Origin: Undaria pinnatifida
Taxonomy: Eukaryota; Sar; Phaeophyceae; Laminariales; Alariaceae
Direction of reading: 5' to 3'
Length of the DNA stretch: 64,000 nucleotides
NCBI GenBank assembly: GCA_012845835.1
Contig: JABAKD010000008.1
Location: 15,615,223 to 15,679,222, forward strand
Made by a program: the position numbers and the translations under genes. This document shows positions 33,736 to 44,314 of the stretch, one piece after another (position 1 is the stretch's first letter; each line of letters begins with the position of its first letter). The notes under the pieces were generated by a model. It saw nothing but the letters and a program-made list of their open reading frames with translations. It did no database searches and had not been told where the DNA came from.

Positions 33736-34125
33736 GCGAGCCCCTTTCCCCCCCCCCCCCTCCCCTTCCCCGCCTGCACCCCGTTTCCGCGCGCATGCGC
33801 CGCCTCCCGGTCCCCCCCCCCCCCGTGTGCCCGGTTGGGTCGGCCTGGTATTAGCGATACGCGGACGGAGCGTTGGACGCGCCCCTTTACCGGGCGACTC
33901 GGGCGGCAAGTTTGATCCCATGAGTGCTCTGCACAGAGTTCCAGGCAATTGACCTGGGCTCATACACTCATGCAGCCACCCCGAGTACAGAGGCCGCCCG
34001 ATACCCCGAACAGCTGGGGCACCCGTTTCAATTGTGGACCGTAAGCTACAAGAGCGAGTACAAGAGGTGTTGAAGGCGCTGGTATAGACGGCCAGCCAAC
34101 AGCGGAAGTACCGGGTAGCGGGCAG
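33736..34125. other. C-rich spacer in the DIRS relic
   Basis: Two C runs (about 33750-33762 and 33810-33824) break the coding region. They resemble the homopolymers of the fold-back family, but I find none of that family's conserved blocks here. No gene. Confidence 0.35.
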
Positions 34126-34129
34126 TTTT

Positions 34130-35255
34130 AACGGGTTTTCCTCGGGCGTGGACGTCGAACGAAATGGGCTGGATGACCGCTGCCGACGTAAACGTTTTCG
34201 TTTTCGAGTGGTTGGGATGGATAGACTCTCACGGGAATGGCACCAAATTTGTGCACGCCGTTACGTGTCTCAGGGTGGGTTTGGAGAGCAGCACACAGTG
34301 TAGACCGGGGGACAAATGTAGGAAATGGTACGAATCAGCCTAGGCAAAGGGCCGGTTTCAAAGTTGAATTGTACGATGATTGAACAGCTCGGCAAGCACA
34401 GTGAATGGGACCCCGTTGGGCAACGGGGAAATTCAGTAGCGAGCCCGCTCGCAAGGGCATACCGAATCAACGCGCAGGAGGAGCAGCGCCGAGAGGAGGT
34501 TTCGGTGAAACAGGCGCCCCCGCGGGTGGCGAGCCAGTTGTGAAGGTTGGTCATAGACATGTGATGACGCGTAGCGACCTTGCCGACAGCAGCAGAACGA
34601 TTCGCGATATCCCGAGACTTGTCGATGTTTTGCGCGGGATTCCACAAGATGAAGCGCGGGTTCGAACTGTCGGTAACGGTCGCGGCACAAGTGATGCAGA
34701 TGTCCGGGGGAGAGGGGTTCATTTTCATGTTCCTCTCTGCAAAAAATATCCAGGAACCCTCCCAAGCGGTAGTGGTGAGGAGGAACACCGACGATCGCCA
34801 AATTTGTGCGGTGGCCGCAATGATGGAGTACCGACAGGCCGCAGCGTTCATTGATTGGGCCCTAGCAGCGGGCTCTGGTTTCCTGTTTTTGAGCCTCCTA
34901 GAAAACGGGGAGGAAGGGAATCTAGCGTTGACAACAGCGCAGACTACCGCGAACCTCCAGGCTCACCTGCGCGAAGCAGGTATGGGGGATACGCGGCGTA
35001 CCTTGAGCTCCACCCGGGCAGGGTTGGCGGTTAGCCACGGCATCAATGGTACAGTCAAGGACCTCCTCATGAAGTACGTCGAAAAGAAGTCTGCGGCAGT
35101 CGCCGACTGATACGTACAGGTGACGGAGTCAGCAGCGGAGTCACGAGGAGCTAAGCGCTCGCGCGACACGGCGTTTATAGACGCAGGCGCGATGCCACTG
35201 TCGGAAGGGTTTGGGCCTCGTACGCGGCGTTCCCTGGGGACAACCGAGGGCAGTC
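34130..35255 (+). pseudogene. DIRS tyrosine recombinase, degenerate
   Basis: 34155-34325 reads like an N-terminal SAM-like segment (TAADVNVFVFEWLGWIDSHG). Stops follow. The longest frame, 34580-35110 (176 codons), carries a core with ELSVTVAAQVMQMSGGEGF, a LSLLENGEEGNL stretch and LSSTRAGLAVSHGINGTVKD followed by LLMKYVEKKSAAVADXYV. The last part corresponds to the box II region of tyrosine recombinases, where HxxR normally stands. Here the His position is not conserved (SSTRAG), and a TGA replaces the residue just before the expected catalytic Tyr (D-stop-Y-V). After that stop the same frame runs on as ESRGAKRSRDTAFIDAGAM. The enzyme is not functional as written. Confidence 0.65.
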
Positions 35256-35455
35256 GATCCCAGGGACTCGACTTAAATTTGGGCCATCATCAGGCAGATA
35301 AGCCACCCTCACGCAAATTCGGTACCAACGCGCGACGGCATATCGATAAGGGGGAAGGACAACAAGTATGGGTGTGATCTCATGCCGCCGCAGAGAGGCC
35401 TCATTAATCCCAAACGATATACGAATTAAGCTACGTCGCAATGTTACAAAAGTAT

Positions 35456-35780
35456 TATGAAACCAGAGAAGAGGGGACGCCAGCGGCTTCCCCTTGTCGC
35501 GCAAGCTTCCCGATGTTACTTGGAGAGTGTGCAAAATGAGCCTACTCCGTGCCTGTCATGGATACACGACAGCACCACGACAATTACAAGGACGTTAACA
35601 CAGACCATCCCGCCCGCCCATCGGAGCGACGGGGTGTACCGCCGACAACGACACAAGTATTGTTGGTGTTTATTCGACTGGGGTATCTACTCTCTGCGGC
35701 AAGATGCCGCGTTGGTCGCCAGAGCACCAACGCGGGAGTAGTATACCTGGGTGGGAGCCTCCGGCTGGTCGCAGCCGAGC
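35456..35780 (+). repeat. DIRS-like element, right end
   Basis: GAAACCAGAGAAGAGG, ACTCCGTGCCTGTCATGGAT, CGACAGCACCACG and CAAGGACG align with the left end at 25131-25300. Nearby AGCGGCCTCATTAATATCAAG (about 35780) resembles AGAGGCCTCATTAATCCCAA (about 35393), an internal short direct repeat such as DIRS elements use around their circle junction. Confidence 0.5.
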
Positions 35781-35861
35781 GGCCTCATTAATATCAAGCT
35801 ATATCCATATTATGTAATACGCTAGGGTGGTCGTGACGATATTTTGGAATATTGAAAACGT

Positions 35862-36542
35862 CTAGGTTATAACACCCCCCCCCAAAAAAAGCGGCAACTC
35901 CCGAGCTCCACTCGGCCTCCGTCGGCCTCGCGGTGCCACCACGTCCCATCCGCACAGCAGCACTACGACGTGCCGGCGAAAGAACGGGCGTCGGTGCCCC
36001 ATCATGGCAAGGGGAGAGCGTGGAAATCGCTCCCCCGGGGACGGCTCACTTACCCCCTTCGCGCGTTCTCTTCGTGGCTGCCCGCTATTATTTTTTTTGA
36101 ACTCCAAACTATAGTAAACTTTCGAAATGCTTTTTGGCCAATTGAGCCATGGACAGAGACATAGACATGAGACGACAAGCGCGCCTGCGTCAAGAGCAAG
36201 CACAACAACACCAGGACCAATCACAGCAGCGTTCAGCCGTCGCCGCTCGCCGTGCGCGGAATCGGCAACGCGCGCGCTTTTCGCTTGCCCCCCGGCGTGG
36301 TGGGGAATAGGAAACAATTGCAAATTCCCCTCAGCCAGAGAGCATTGTAACCAACAAATCGGCCGCTGCTCGCCTGTCAGGTGTGTTGCTCTACGTACTT
36401 CTCCATTGCTGTACTGCTGTACTGGGTAGGTCTGTGGGTGGATGGTGAAGGGTGTGTGGGTGGTAAACGGCGGCTCGCTCGCTCCCCGAGATGGCCGAGC
36501 ATCGTTCAAAAATGAAATCCCCCCGTCTGTTTCCTGTTTCAT
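35862..36542 (-). CDS. Long minus frame, unrecognised
   Basis: A 226-codon ATG-started frame, the longest outside simple repeats. It has Arg-rich, Pro-rich and Val/Leu-rich patches, no domain, no convincing signal peptide and no close splice context. The plus strand over part of it carries a competing, more natural-looking small ORF (36149-36310). High GC explains the scarcity of stops. I rate it as probably non-coding. Confidence 0.15.
   Translation of the reverse strand: MKQETDGGISFLNDARPSRGASEPPFTTHTPFTIHPQTYPVQQYSNGEVRRATHLTGEQRPICWLQCSLAEGNLQLFPIPHHAGGQAKSARVADSAHGERRRLNAAVIGPGVVVLALDAGALVVSCLCLCPWLNWPKSISKVYYSLEFKKNNSGQPRRERAKGVSEPSPGERFPRSPLAMMGHRRPFFRRHVVVLLCGWDVVAPRGRRRPSGARELPLFLGGGVIT
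36149..36310 (+). CDS. Small Arg/Gln-rich ORF
   Basis: 53 codons from an ATG in good context (GAGCCATGG) to TAG. The peptide begins MDRDIDMRRQARLRQEQAQQ, continues with QDQSQQRSAVAARRARNRQR and ends APRRGGE. The Arg/Gln/Ala helix-forming composition resembles the basic N-terminal regions that precede helicase-type proteins of some transposons, but no helicase or Rep sequence is found downstream. It could also be an exon of a nucleic-acid-binding protein. No homolog is claimed. Confidence 0.3.
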   Translation: MDRDIDMRRQARLRQEQAQQHQDQSQQRSAVAARRARNRQRARFSLAPRRGGE

Positions 36543-37000
36543 GCAAGGTCTTCAAGAACAAATAACCTAACTGCGCCCCGCGTACCAGGTGTACTGCTAC
36601 TGTACGTACTGCTGCACTCCTGTATTGCTTCATGTAGTGAAGGTTTGGTCGGTGGGTAGGTGGAGGGTGCACTGCGTCGTCCGTGGCGGGTGGGTGGGCT
36701 GTTCTGTACATGGGAGTCATTTTGCGTCTTGTAGGAGATGAACCTTTTTTTTTCTATTACACAATACCGGCTTCCCACTGGTGCTTGAGAGGGCCACCGT
36801 CCCCACTGATACACTCCTGTGTCCTTTACTATCGTACTGCTGCACTGCCGTACTGCTGCCCTGTTATTATTTTGTATTTGAAGTACTAACATACAGAGGA
36901 TTATACCTTTACTACCGTACGTACTGCTGCACTGCCGTACTGCCCTGTTGTTTTTTTGTTCTTTTAGTACTTACTCAATTCAGAGGATTATACATCACCA
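36395..37000 (+). repeat. TACTGCTGCACTG-type tandem blocks
   Basis: Two sets of imperfect repeats. TGTACTGCTGTACTGGG with a GGTGGATGG-type tail (36400-36460) resembles 36595-36705. ACTACCGTACGTACTGCTGCACTGCCGTACTG..CCTGTT..CAGAGGATTATAC occurs twice, ending near 36906 and 36991, with a period of about 85-95. All frames here derive from the repeat. Confidence 0.5.
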
Positions 37001-37059
37001 ATTTGCTTTCGTCTGCCATACCGGCCGGCAACAGGAATACTTCGGGAGTACCACTAGTA

Positions 37060-37440
37060 CTACTTAAGCTACGTCTCAATGTTACAACAGTAAAATATAA
37101 CGATGTGGTTTTGGCGGTAATGCAGCACGGTGGTGTTCGTTTTGGCGGTAGTCGCTGTTCGTTGTTCGGCCGTAACTTAAACGTAAACCAAAAACATTGG
37201 CGGTATTGCGGTGCCTAGCTATGGGGTTGGAGCCTGACGGTCACTCATGTCCCCTTTTGAACGGATGGTTTGTACGGCGATTTTCCAACAAGATGTGGCA
37301 AAACCAACGGGAAAAGTGCGGTTACCTATTTCACCATGATTAATGGATTTGAACAGCCTCATGTGAAACGCACGAACAGAGAGGGCAAAAACGATGTACC
37401 ACCCTGCAACCATAACAATAGGATATTAGTTGAATGCCCG
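37060..37440 (+). repeat. GGCGGTA-motif repeat, copy 3
   Basis: GGTTTTGGCGGTAATGC, GTTTTGGCGGTAGTCG, then GGCGGTATTGCGGTGCCTAG and a 250-base tail aligned with copy 1 (10460-10690). It also repeats TAAGCTACGTCTCAATGTTAC from 35425 (TAAGCTACGTCGCAATGTTAC). The copia 5' LTR begins at its right end, so the copia element seems to have inserted at or in this repeat. Confidence 0.6.
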
Positions 37441-37444
37441 CGTG

Positions 37445-38222
37445 TGTTAAATTTCAGATTATGAACAACAAATCTCCTGTGGTACAACTAGTAGAGTTGA
37501 ATACTGGTCAGGAACCATCATTGTCGATACTTGACAATGAAAAAAATGTCATCTGGCATACATTGCGAGTTGTTCGTACAGCAGACAGTTATTACAAGTC
37601 TGTTAGATGTTGTTTGTCGATGAAATATTTAGCATGCAGAATTAAAGCAGTGGTATATTTTGAATATATTATGCACAGCAGCTAACAGGGGTCATCATAC
37701 CCAAACTCTGGTGCATGTAGTACGTACTGGTACATTGAGAGGAACAGTCTTTGTTAACCCTCCGGAAACGGTAGCACATAGGGTCCTAATTCCAATAGGC
37801 ATTGCCATATTGGCAATGTAGCCTTCGTAGGGTCATGTGTTCGTACCCCGGGATTATATCGGTTAGTCCAGCTGTTTGAGGGTCCAATACAAAGGTTATT
37901 TTCGTTTGTTTGCACTGGGTTCCGGTGGTCTTTGTCTTTGAGATACGAGCATACGCATATGCGCACCGTTCCCATGTGCTCACTCCAATTTTGTCACCAT
38001 CAGCTCTCATCTTTTATGTAAAAGTTTCAGTCGATAAATGTCGACCTGTGATCTTCAACCACCTGATTCTCTTCTTTGAACCTCCTCTACAAGCACACTT
38101 AACAGTGGATAGCTTATCAAAATTACATAGGCTGGGTCTTACTCAGGTCATCCGAAATCGATCCTTCTCAAGCGTATACCAGCTACGAGGTGGCACATGC
38201 TGCACACCGCCACCTTAAAGAT
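37445..38222 (+). repeat. Copia 5' LTR
   Basis: It starts TGTTAA and aligns along its length with 44315-45075. Shared blocks include AACCATCATTGTCG, TTGCGAGTTGTTCGTACA, TATGCACAGCAGCT, GAGGGTCCAAT, GTCTTTGTCTTTGA and GCGTATACCAGCTACGAG. Its right edge is near CCACCTTAAAG. The following GGTTATGAGTCTCG may be a worn primer-binding site, but I cannot name the tRNA. A 83-codon frame at 37434-37685 is incidental. Confidence 0.8.
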
Positions 38223-38960
38223 AATCGGTTATGAGTCTCGTATCGCGCAAACACGTCAAGCAACAGGCATCTCGGTTCGCGACCATCGTCATCACCACTG
38301 GCTAGGAATGTCATGAAATATGCCACTGCTACTTACTGGAGAGCTTCTTCACCTTTACGAGTACGGCGAGAAAAATATAGCTTCGAAAAAGTACTTTGTT
38401 GAAACGTGAGTGATATACGGATCGTTCGGGTACCGCGTGCATCGAAGAGAGTCCTTCGTCCAACAACTACTGCTGTACTCTAACAGCTACAATACGACAA
38501 GAAACACTCACCGAGCACCATCACGTTTTTACCGGCGAAACCTCGACAAATCGAACGAAACTGCTGTACGCTGTAACTCAGCAACTCCATCTCACAACCC
38601 CAGCGCCGCTGTAGGTTAAGGGCTCTACTGAATTGTAATCAATACCCGTGCATAGCCAGCTGCAATCACACTAAAAGAGATTTCAAACACTCCCCATGCG
38701 CCTGACCGCTATTTGCCAAAATATCAGTGTATTTCTCATTTTCAAGAGGGCCAGAGCTGTCACCCACAAAGTTTATTTTCGGCCGCCAGATTGTTCGAAG
38801 ATCTGAGAACCTCAAAAGGCTGTTCAATCGACAAGTGTCCCCGGCGCGATATATATTTCAAGTAGTTACAGCAGTACATTTGCTATGTTTAACACAACAG
38901 CAGTGCTCCAATTGTTGCAGTGTCGCTAATGACTACTTGGCTGCCTATTTCCTTCCGCCA
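38223..38960 (+). other. Copia 5' leader
   Basis: Between the LTR and the first gag-like residues. Short frames (38410-38619, 38727-38963) have no domain. Likely the untranslated leader plus worn N-terminal gag. Confidence 0.4.
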
Positions 38961-39720
38961 TAGAGGATTTCGCCAACAACGACAACGGCGGAAATCTGCC
39001 CAAAAGCCCTCAAAGGCTATAAAACCGTCGACGGACGCAAGCCATGTGAATTCCGCGACTGGTACAAGAAGTTGGCCGTGGTCCTTGGGGTTACGTGTCG
39101 CGACATTGCGCGCTTGATCAACGGTCAGACCCGTCCAACGCAAGAACTTGCATGTTTCGTTGGAAGCTTGGGCTTCCTCCGATAAGGCCATTGAAGACTT
39201 CGACAAAGCCAAATAAGATCTTTGCGCATTTCTCTACCTACTCACCGACAAATCGGCAGCACTTCTTGTGGCCAAACACGAAGACACAACTGACACGAGT
39301 TGGAGTGGCCAACAAGCTCTACTTGATACAAGAAGGTGACGGATGATTTCATTCGTTGTACCATGAATAATCTGATAAACACCACCATGAAGCGAGGAGA
39401 AGATCCTGATAATTGTTTTTTTGGAGAAAACCGTCGCCAGCGCGGAGCTAGCAAAGATTGTCGAACCCATCTCCGACCGACGATTGAAAACATGTATGTA
39501 CAAGGGTTTTTCGGAGTACAAAGACATCGAGATGATGATGCACCGTGACTCCACCTTCGACATTGACCGGATGCAGAGAACAACGCGTCATATCTATCTA
39601 GATGGCCTATCCAACAGCAATGAAGCCAAAGGAGAGATCGCAGGCCGCGGCGCAGCCATGACAGACGGAACAACGATTTGCAATTCTGCGCGAAGGACGG
39701 TCATCTCACCCTTAACTGCT
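38960..39720 (+). pseudogene. Copia gag region, degenerate
   Basis: At 38985-39150 a frame reads CPKALKGYKTVDGRKPCEFR, DWYKKLAVVLGV and INGQTRPTQE, as in the start of copia gag. Shifted frames continue with a THRQIG..VAKHEDTTD segment, then VTDDFIRCTMNNLINTTMKR (39340-39400). 39421-39620 gives LAKIVEPISDRRLK and CMYKGFSEYKDIEMMMHRD. This is the UBN2-like helical gag core. A Cys/His knuckle is expected near 39680-39730, where only a disrupted trace remains. Confidence 0.65.
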
Positions 39721-40026
39721 GTATGCAGCGCGACGAAGACAAACAATCTGGAAGTGATGGAAACCACCACGGCAATCAACGAAAGACCAACACATATTTT
39801 TAAAAGAAGGGCGGACGATCTGGGGCAGGACCCAAAGACGCCGCTTGACAGAAATAGCGTTCTGTTCTCACAGCGACGATATGTGCTATGCACAGGGTGC
39901 ACCTCGACCAAAACGTGGACATGCCTACCTGGCTTCTGCTGTACTGTTTGCCAGTTCTCCTCCTTTCAACGACGACGACAGTGCACCATCCCTCAAACTT
40001 CACGATGACTTTGACGAGGGGTTTGC

Positions 40027-40407
40027 ATGTTCAGCACTGACGACAACAAACGGCGGAAGGATATCAGGTCTAATTCGGAAAACCTCACGATGCGTGTGTA
40101 CAGCGGAACATCGGATCACTTCGTGAATGAAAAGCTAGTTCCAGGTCTACGGCAACACATAAGATATCTCAAAATACTGGACGAACCGAAGCCAATCGAG
40201 ACGACTAGAAACAAGAAAAAAAATGGCCACCGCAACAGGCACCATATGTGGACACATCACCAACCCGTCAGGCAAGCCTATTCATGTGCGCATCTTGGCG
40301 CACTTAGTATCCGGCATGGAACTCCACCTATTCTCCTCGGTAACAGCAACAATATCGGGGGTAATTTTCGTCCTTCGAAAAGGAAACCCGCAAATCTAGT
40401 TCAATAA
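40027..40407 (+). pseudogene. Copia protease, active-site Asp lost
   Basis: At about residue 24 (40096-40140) the frame reads VYSGTSDHFVNEKLVPGL, matching the copia aspartic protease start V-D-S-G-A-S..H with Tyr in place of the catalytic Asp. Then comes LRQHIRYLKILDEPKPIET. After about 40225 the frame should change to keep the family sequence (TGTICGHITNPSGKPIHVRI in another frame). So a missense at the nucleophile and a frame break both argue for inactivity. Confidence 0.6.
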
Positions 40408-40554
40408 GGAGACTTTTCTGCCGTTGAATCAGCACGGAAAGCATGCGGGTATGTGCTCGAATGACCTGTCACTACCTGCGATTGACGACATAACCTTGGC
40501 CAAGACGGTTACGACGGGGCGGACCGAGACGTCATCAACACCTGTTGCACCTCT

Positions 40555-41545
40555 CGCGCACAGGTAAGCGCCGACACCTGCTGGCGATCGGGACACATGA
40601 CCCCCCTAACTTCGAACTTCTCCGCAAGACGGGAGGTAGCGGTGTTGAATACCCCGGCACTGTGTCTGGCTGTGACATCTGCACCGTGGGCAAGATAATT
40701 CGTGAAGCTCACGCAAAAAAGTCAACGCAAAAAAGTCCAAGGACCAGACCGACGGAACATTGGAAGTGGTATACACTAGGTGGTATACACTGCCCATCAC
40801 GCCAGCAGCCCGGGGAGGATACATGTACGTTAGAAAGTTCACTGACGACTTTTCCCGGATGAATGAGGTTTATCCCCTGAATTCCAAAACGGAGACATTC
40901 ACTTCCCCACTACAACATGACGGTTACAGTTCCACTGGGGCTACGTATTTAAAGCTTGAAGTGCAACAAATGAGGCGAGTACATCTGCAAGGCATTTGAA
41001 TCTCTCTGCGTCAACTTCGGCATCAGCCTGGAGTACGCCGCGACAGCTACGCTGCAACAGAACAGGGAGCCAGAGCGGTAGAAGGAACTCTTGCGGCCAC
41101 CACGAGGTGCCTTCTTAAGGACGGCAACTTTCCCCCAAACATCTGGGGCGACCTGTTTTTCACAGCAGTTCATCTCACAAATAGATCACCTCACTCGACA
41201 TTGGGAAGATGAACACCTTTTTTCAATACGCGCGGTGTAGAGGAAGATATATCAGCTTTGCGTGCTCTTGGGTCAAGAGCATTCGCGCGCATTGAAATCC
41301 ACACATATAAGGTCGGCAACAAGGCTTGGGAAGGCACACTCTGCTGGTTTAGCCAGGACAGCAGAGCTTATCCCGTCTACAACCAGGAGAAAGGGGCTGT
41401 GGTCGAAAGCAGCAAAATTATATGTTTGGAGACACCTCGATACTCGATGCCACCTGTTGGAATACATTCTCGGATCGATGAAACTTACGAAAAGGACGTC
41501 ATCAATTTTACCTCATTTTTAGACTTGATCATTTTGGACCCATAA
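40555..41545 (+). pseudogene. Copia integrase, degenerate
   Basis: Gag-pre-integrase domain at 40555-40740 (FELLRKTGGSGVEYPGTVSG, CDICTVGK). Core at 40760-40910 (PITPAARGGYMYVRKFTDDF, SRMNEVYPLNSKTE), where the segment holding the first catalytic Asp is altered. In another frame about 40990-41075 holds the C-terminal core (FGISLEYAATAT, LQQNREPER), where PQQNGxxER would carry the catalytic Glu. Then CLLKDGNFPPNIWGDLFFTA and RSPHSTLG follow. 41258-41545 contains the SH3-like tail ALGSRAFARIEIHTYKVGNK with SAVVESSKIICLETPRYSMP-like wording. At least three frame changes. Confidence 0.7.
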
Positions 41546-41980
41546 AACGAGGACATTACCACTTAACTTGACCGCCTTTTAAGGTGGACCAAGGGGGTGC
41601 TATAAGACAACGCCTGCCAGCAAGAATCTACGTCTCCGGGGGAACAAAGGTGTTGTCCTTGCGGGAGGAAAAGACATCATCCCTGGAAGACCAAAAAGGC
41701 ATCATCTCCGGAGGAGGAGCCACCACAAGATCCTGGAGCCTAATCTACCGCATGCATCTGAGGTCGTGCCTGCTGAGGAACCAGTTGTACAACCAAGAGT
41801 GACGCGTGCATCGGCGCGATCTAACCCCAACACGGATGATACCTACTACAGTTCACTTACGGCCAGACACCTGCTATACCTGGCAAAAGGGGAACCAAAG
41901 ATGAAGAACATCGGCACGCACGAGGATTCTGCCCACATCAAAGGAGGACCAGTTTTGCCATACAACGCCTTTACATACTT
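41546..41980 (+). pseudogene. Copia integrase-RT linker
   Basis: Low-constraint linker. Open pieces at 41584-41802 and 41766-42056 contain Glu/Pro/Val-rich sequence ending in EEPVVQPRVTRASARSNP, typical of the variable, positively charged stretch between copia integrase and RT. Confidence 0.45.
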
Positions 41981-43130
41981 TGCTTCTAAACCTGGACGAC
42001 CAACGGTTCTCGGAGGATGCAGAACAGGTAATTCAAATTCCTTGCACATACACTGATGCCATCAACTCACCGGAACACAAGGAATCCAAAATCACCACGG
42101 ACAAGGAAATGAACAGCCTCAAGGACCACGACGTCTACAACCTGGTTCCTATAACCAGCATGCTGCACGACAACAAGATCATTGGATCACGCTACGTCTT
42201 CACACAAAAGTCGAAAGGCAGGTTCAAAGCTCAGTTTGTCGCTCAAGAATACGTTCAAGAACCGGGTATCGATTACGGAACGTCGTACGCACCGGTGCGC
42301 CTGATTGGCAGCACTCGTATGATCCCAGCGATTGCATGCGAGCACAGATGGCCAGTGTAGCCGCTGGACGTACGAGTTGCCTTTCTTCAATCAAAAATCA
42401 AAGATCGCGTCGTGTACGTCAAGACGGCTCCGGGGTAATAGGTCCAGGATTTCAAGACTTGCTAACCAATGACCTACAAGCTGAGGCACAGCTTGCACGG
42501 TTTGGCACAGTCATCGGCTCATTGATATGGTATCATTAACGTGCCGATGCTTACCGTCGGGTTCTCACCAGCGCAATTCGACCCTTGCGTCTACACGTAC
42601 GGGAGAGGAGACACCTTCGTCATCCTCACTCTTTGTGTGGATGACATACTCGTCACCGGACAGGATGATAAAGTTGTCGAACAACTGAAGAAGTCATTGA
42701 CGGATTGGTTTGCAATGACCGATATGGGCGAAGTCAGTCACCTTCTGGGGAAGAAAGTCACTCGAGACTATAAACAAGGCACCATATCCATCTCTCAAGT
42801 GAACTACGTCAACAGCATCGTGGAGAGTTTTGGGATGAAGGACTGCAACCCTGTACATACGCCGGGATACGGATGTGAGCTTTCTAACCAGCAACCAGAG
42901 GAGTCTTTATGCTGGATGCAACCGGGACGAAGCTATACCAAGCGATCATGGATCGATGCTCTACCTCGCCAAGTGCACATGCTAGAGCATGTGATACGCT
43001 GTAAACCAGCCTACACGAGCATGCAGCAAGCCTGCAAAACATCATGTGACTGCGTCGAAGAACGCACTAAGGTACCTCAAGGGACACCCGGTCCTGCCCA
43101 TCACCTACAAGCGAGGACAGTTTTGAATAC
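41980..43130 (+). pseudogene. Copia reverse transcriptase (RVT_2), broken
   Basis: 41980-42360 gives KEMNSLKDHDVYNLVPITSM, KIIGSRYVFTQKSKGRFKAQ and GIDYGTSYAPV, the start of the copia RT fingers and palm, ending in a stop. A damaged stretch of about 180 bases follows. 42541-43000 resumes AQFDPCVYTYGRGDTFVILT and LCVDDILVTGQDD (42631-42670), whose V-D-D is the intact catalytic motif, then FAMTDMGEVSHLLGKKVTRD. After about 42880 the frame drifts. Confidence 0.8.
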
Positions 43131-43224
43131 AAGGATTCACCGAAGCCAGCTTTGCACGCAACCCCGACTCTCGCAAATCGACGACAGGACAAACATTTTC
43201 CCTGTGCGGAGGACGTGTAAGTTT

Positions 43225-43627
43225 TCGAGTGAAGACGCAGTCGCTAGCTGTACCATCCAAAGTGGAGGCCGAGCTAATGGCCATCATCTACAATACAAAG
43301 GAGGCGGTGTACCGGTCTATTGTTATGTCAGAATTGCACATATTGAGAACTTCAAAAAACGCGCTGATCAACAGCGACAACACCGGCGCACTAACGGTCG
43401 CTACAAATTGGACACACTCGTCCAGGACAAAGCACATCGCCCTCCGCGTCTTCGTCATCAGGGGACTCATCAATGAAGTAAGAATCGCCTTCAAGTTTGC
43501 GTTAACGGGCCGAATGCTAGCGGACATTGCGTCAACAAGCATCTCCGCAAAACTCAGTTCAAGAGCACCCTGCAGCATATCAAGGATTTTTCTTGATGAA
43601 TTTCCTAGACGACAGGTGATGCTTTAG
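43225..43627 (+). pseudogene. Copia RNase H, degenerate
   Basis: 43229-43627 reads KTQSLAVPSKVEAELMAIIY, NTKEAVYRSIVMSEL, then NSDNTGALTVATNWTHSSRT, KHIALRVFVIRGLINE and LTGRMLADI. These are the copia RNase H blocks: the Glu of VEAELMA, the Asp of SDN, and the D of MLADI. This segment is the longest unbroken domain and ends with a stop after PRRQVML. Confidence 0.75.
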
Positions 43628-43734
43628 CAGTCATACTAAAAGCTGGCAGGACTAGCGTTCCTTTATTTTGTGGGGCGCGCAGGAACGACTAGTTGTTTTT
43701 CTTGTTTTTCTGCTTGTAGCGAAGTGAGGAAAAA

Positions 43735-44010
43735 GTCTGCTTAGACCTATGCAATATCACTTGGTATAAAAACAGTAGCAGATGTACTTAGTTTTTGGCA
43801 CGGCGTACTCCAATGACTTTTTTTTTAGCAAGCAGGAACCACTTGAAGTGATTGCCTATTGTTCTTTGAAGCAAATAGCCCGTTTAGACCGATATAATGT
43901 GACCGTTTTAAGTACAGTAGCACACGTACTTGGTTTCTGGCACAACGTGCTCCAACAGTGTTTTAAGCAAGCAGTAACCACTTGTAGCGATTGCCCATTG
44001 TTCCTTTGTT
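43735..44010 (+). repeat. 142-bp tandem duplication in copia 3' tail
   Basis: GATGTACTTAGTTTTTGGCA (43781) corresponds to CACGTACTTGGTTTCTGGCA (43923). Following blocks CGTACTCCAA / CGTGCTCCAA and AGCAAGCAG.AACCACTTG also match. It lies between RNase H and the 3' LTR. Confidence 0.65.
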
Positions 44011-44292
44011 TTTGTTCGGAGCGACAGGAAGATTGGCGTGTTTACTCCTTCCTGTAGTTTGATCGGATTGGTAAACCACTCACTTTGAGGCTGCGTATTG
44101 TAGAATAGGGAACACCCACCTCATACAGCAGGTGTTGCAGCAAGAACAGAAACGTGCTTTTCAGGTGGTTATTTTGGAATTTGTGTTGAACGCATTTTGA
44201 ATTCATGTAGAAGGTGCGTCACCTACTTTTTCCCAGCAGCAGCAGTATCATTGTTGGTGCATGCACTTTTGTTTTGTTGTTTTTGCGCATGT

Positions 44293-44314
44293 GACGCAAA
44301 GGGAGAAACTATTA
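44293..44314 (+). promoter_or_regulatory. Candidate copia polypurine tract
   Basis: GCAAAGGGAGAAACTATTA ends directly before the TGTTAA start of the 3' LTR. A purine-rich stretch at this place primes plus-strand synthesis in LTR elements. The last few bases before the LTR are not purine, so the tract is imperfect. Confidence 0.45.

Larger units (their letters stand above)
25131..35780 (+). mobile_element. DIRS-like tyrosine-recombinase retroelement relic
   Basis: In order on the plus strand: a left end that matches the right end; a basic/polar ORF; gag-like fragments; reverse transcriptase; RNase H; and a tyrosine recombinase. RT-RNase H followed by a tyrosine recombinase in place of an integrase is the hallmark of the DIRS order. 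The coding parts are broken by stops and shifts and by insertions (fold-back copy D at 26245-26650, tandem repeats at 26940-28800), so the roughly 10.6-kb span is larger than the family's usual 5-7 kb. The interior between 26.6 and 29.0 kb is largely foreign. The whole could also be two adjacent relics. Confidence 0.7.

Noticed and set aside
33736-33830. Another fold-back copy at the C runs
   Set aside because: Homopolymers are present but none of the family's conserved blocks.
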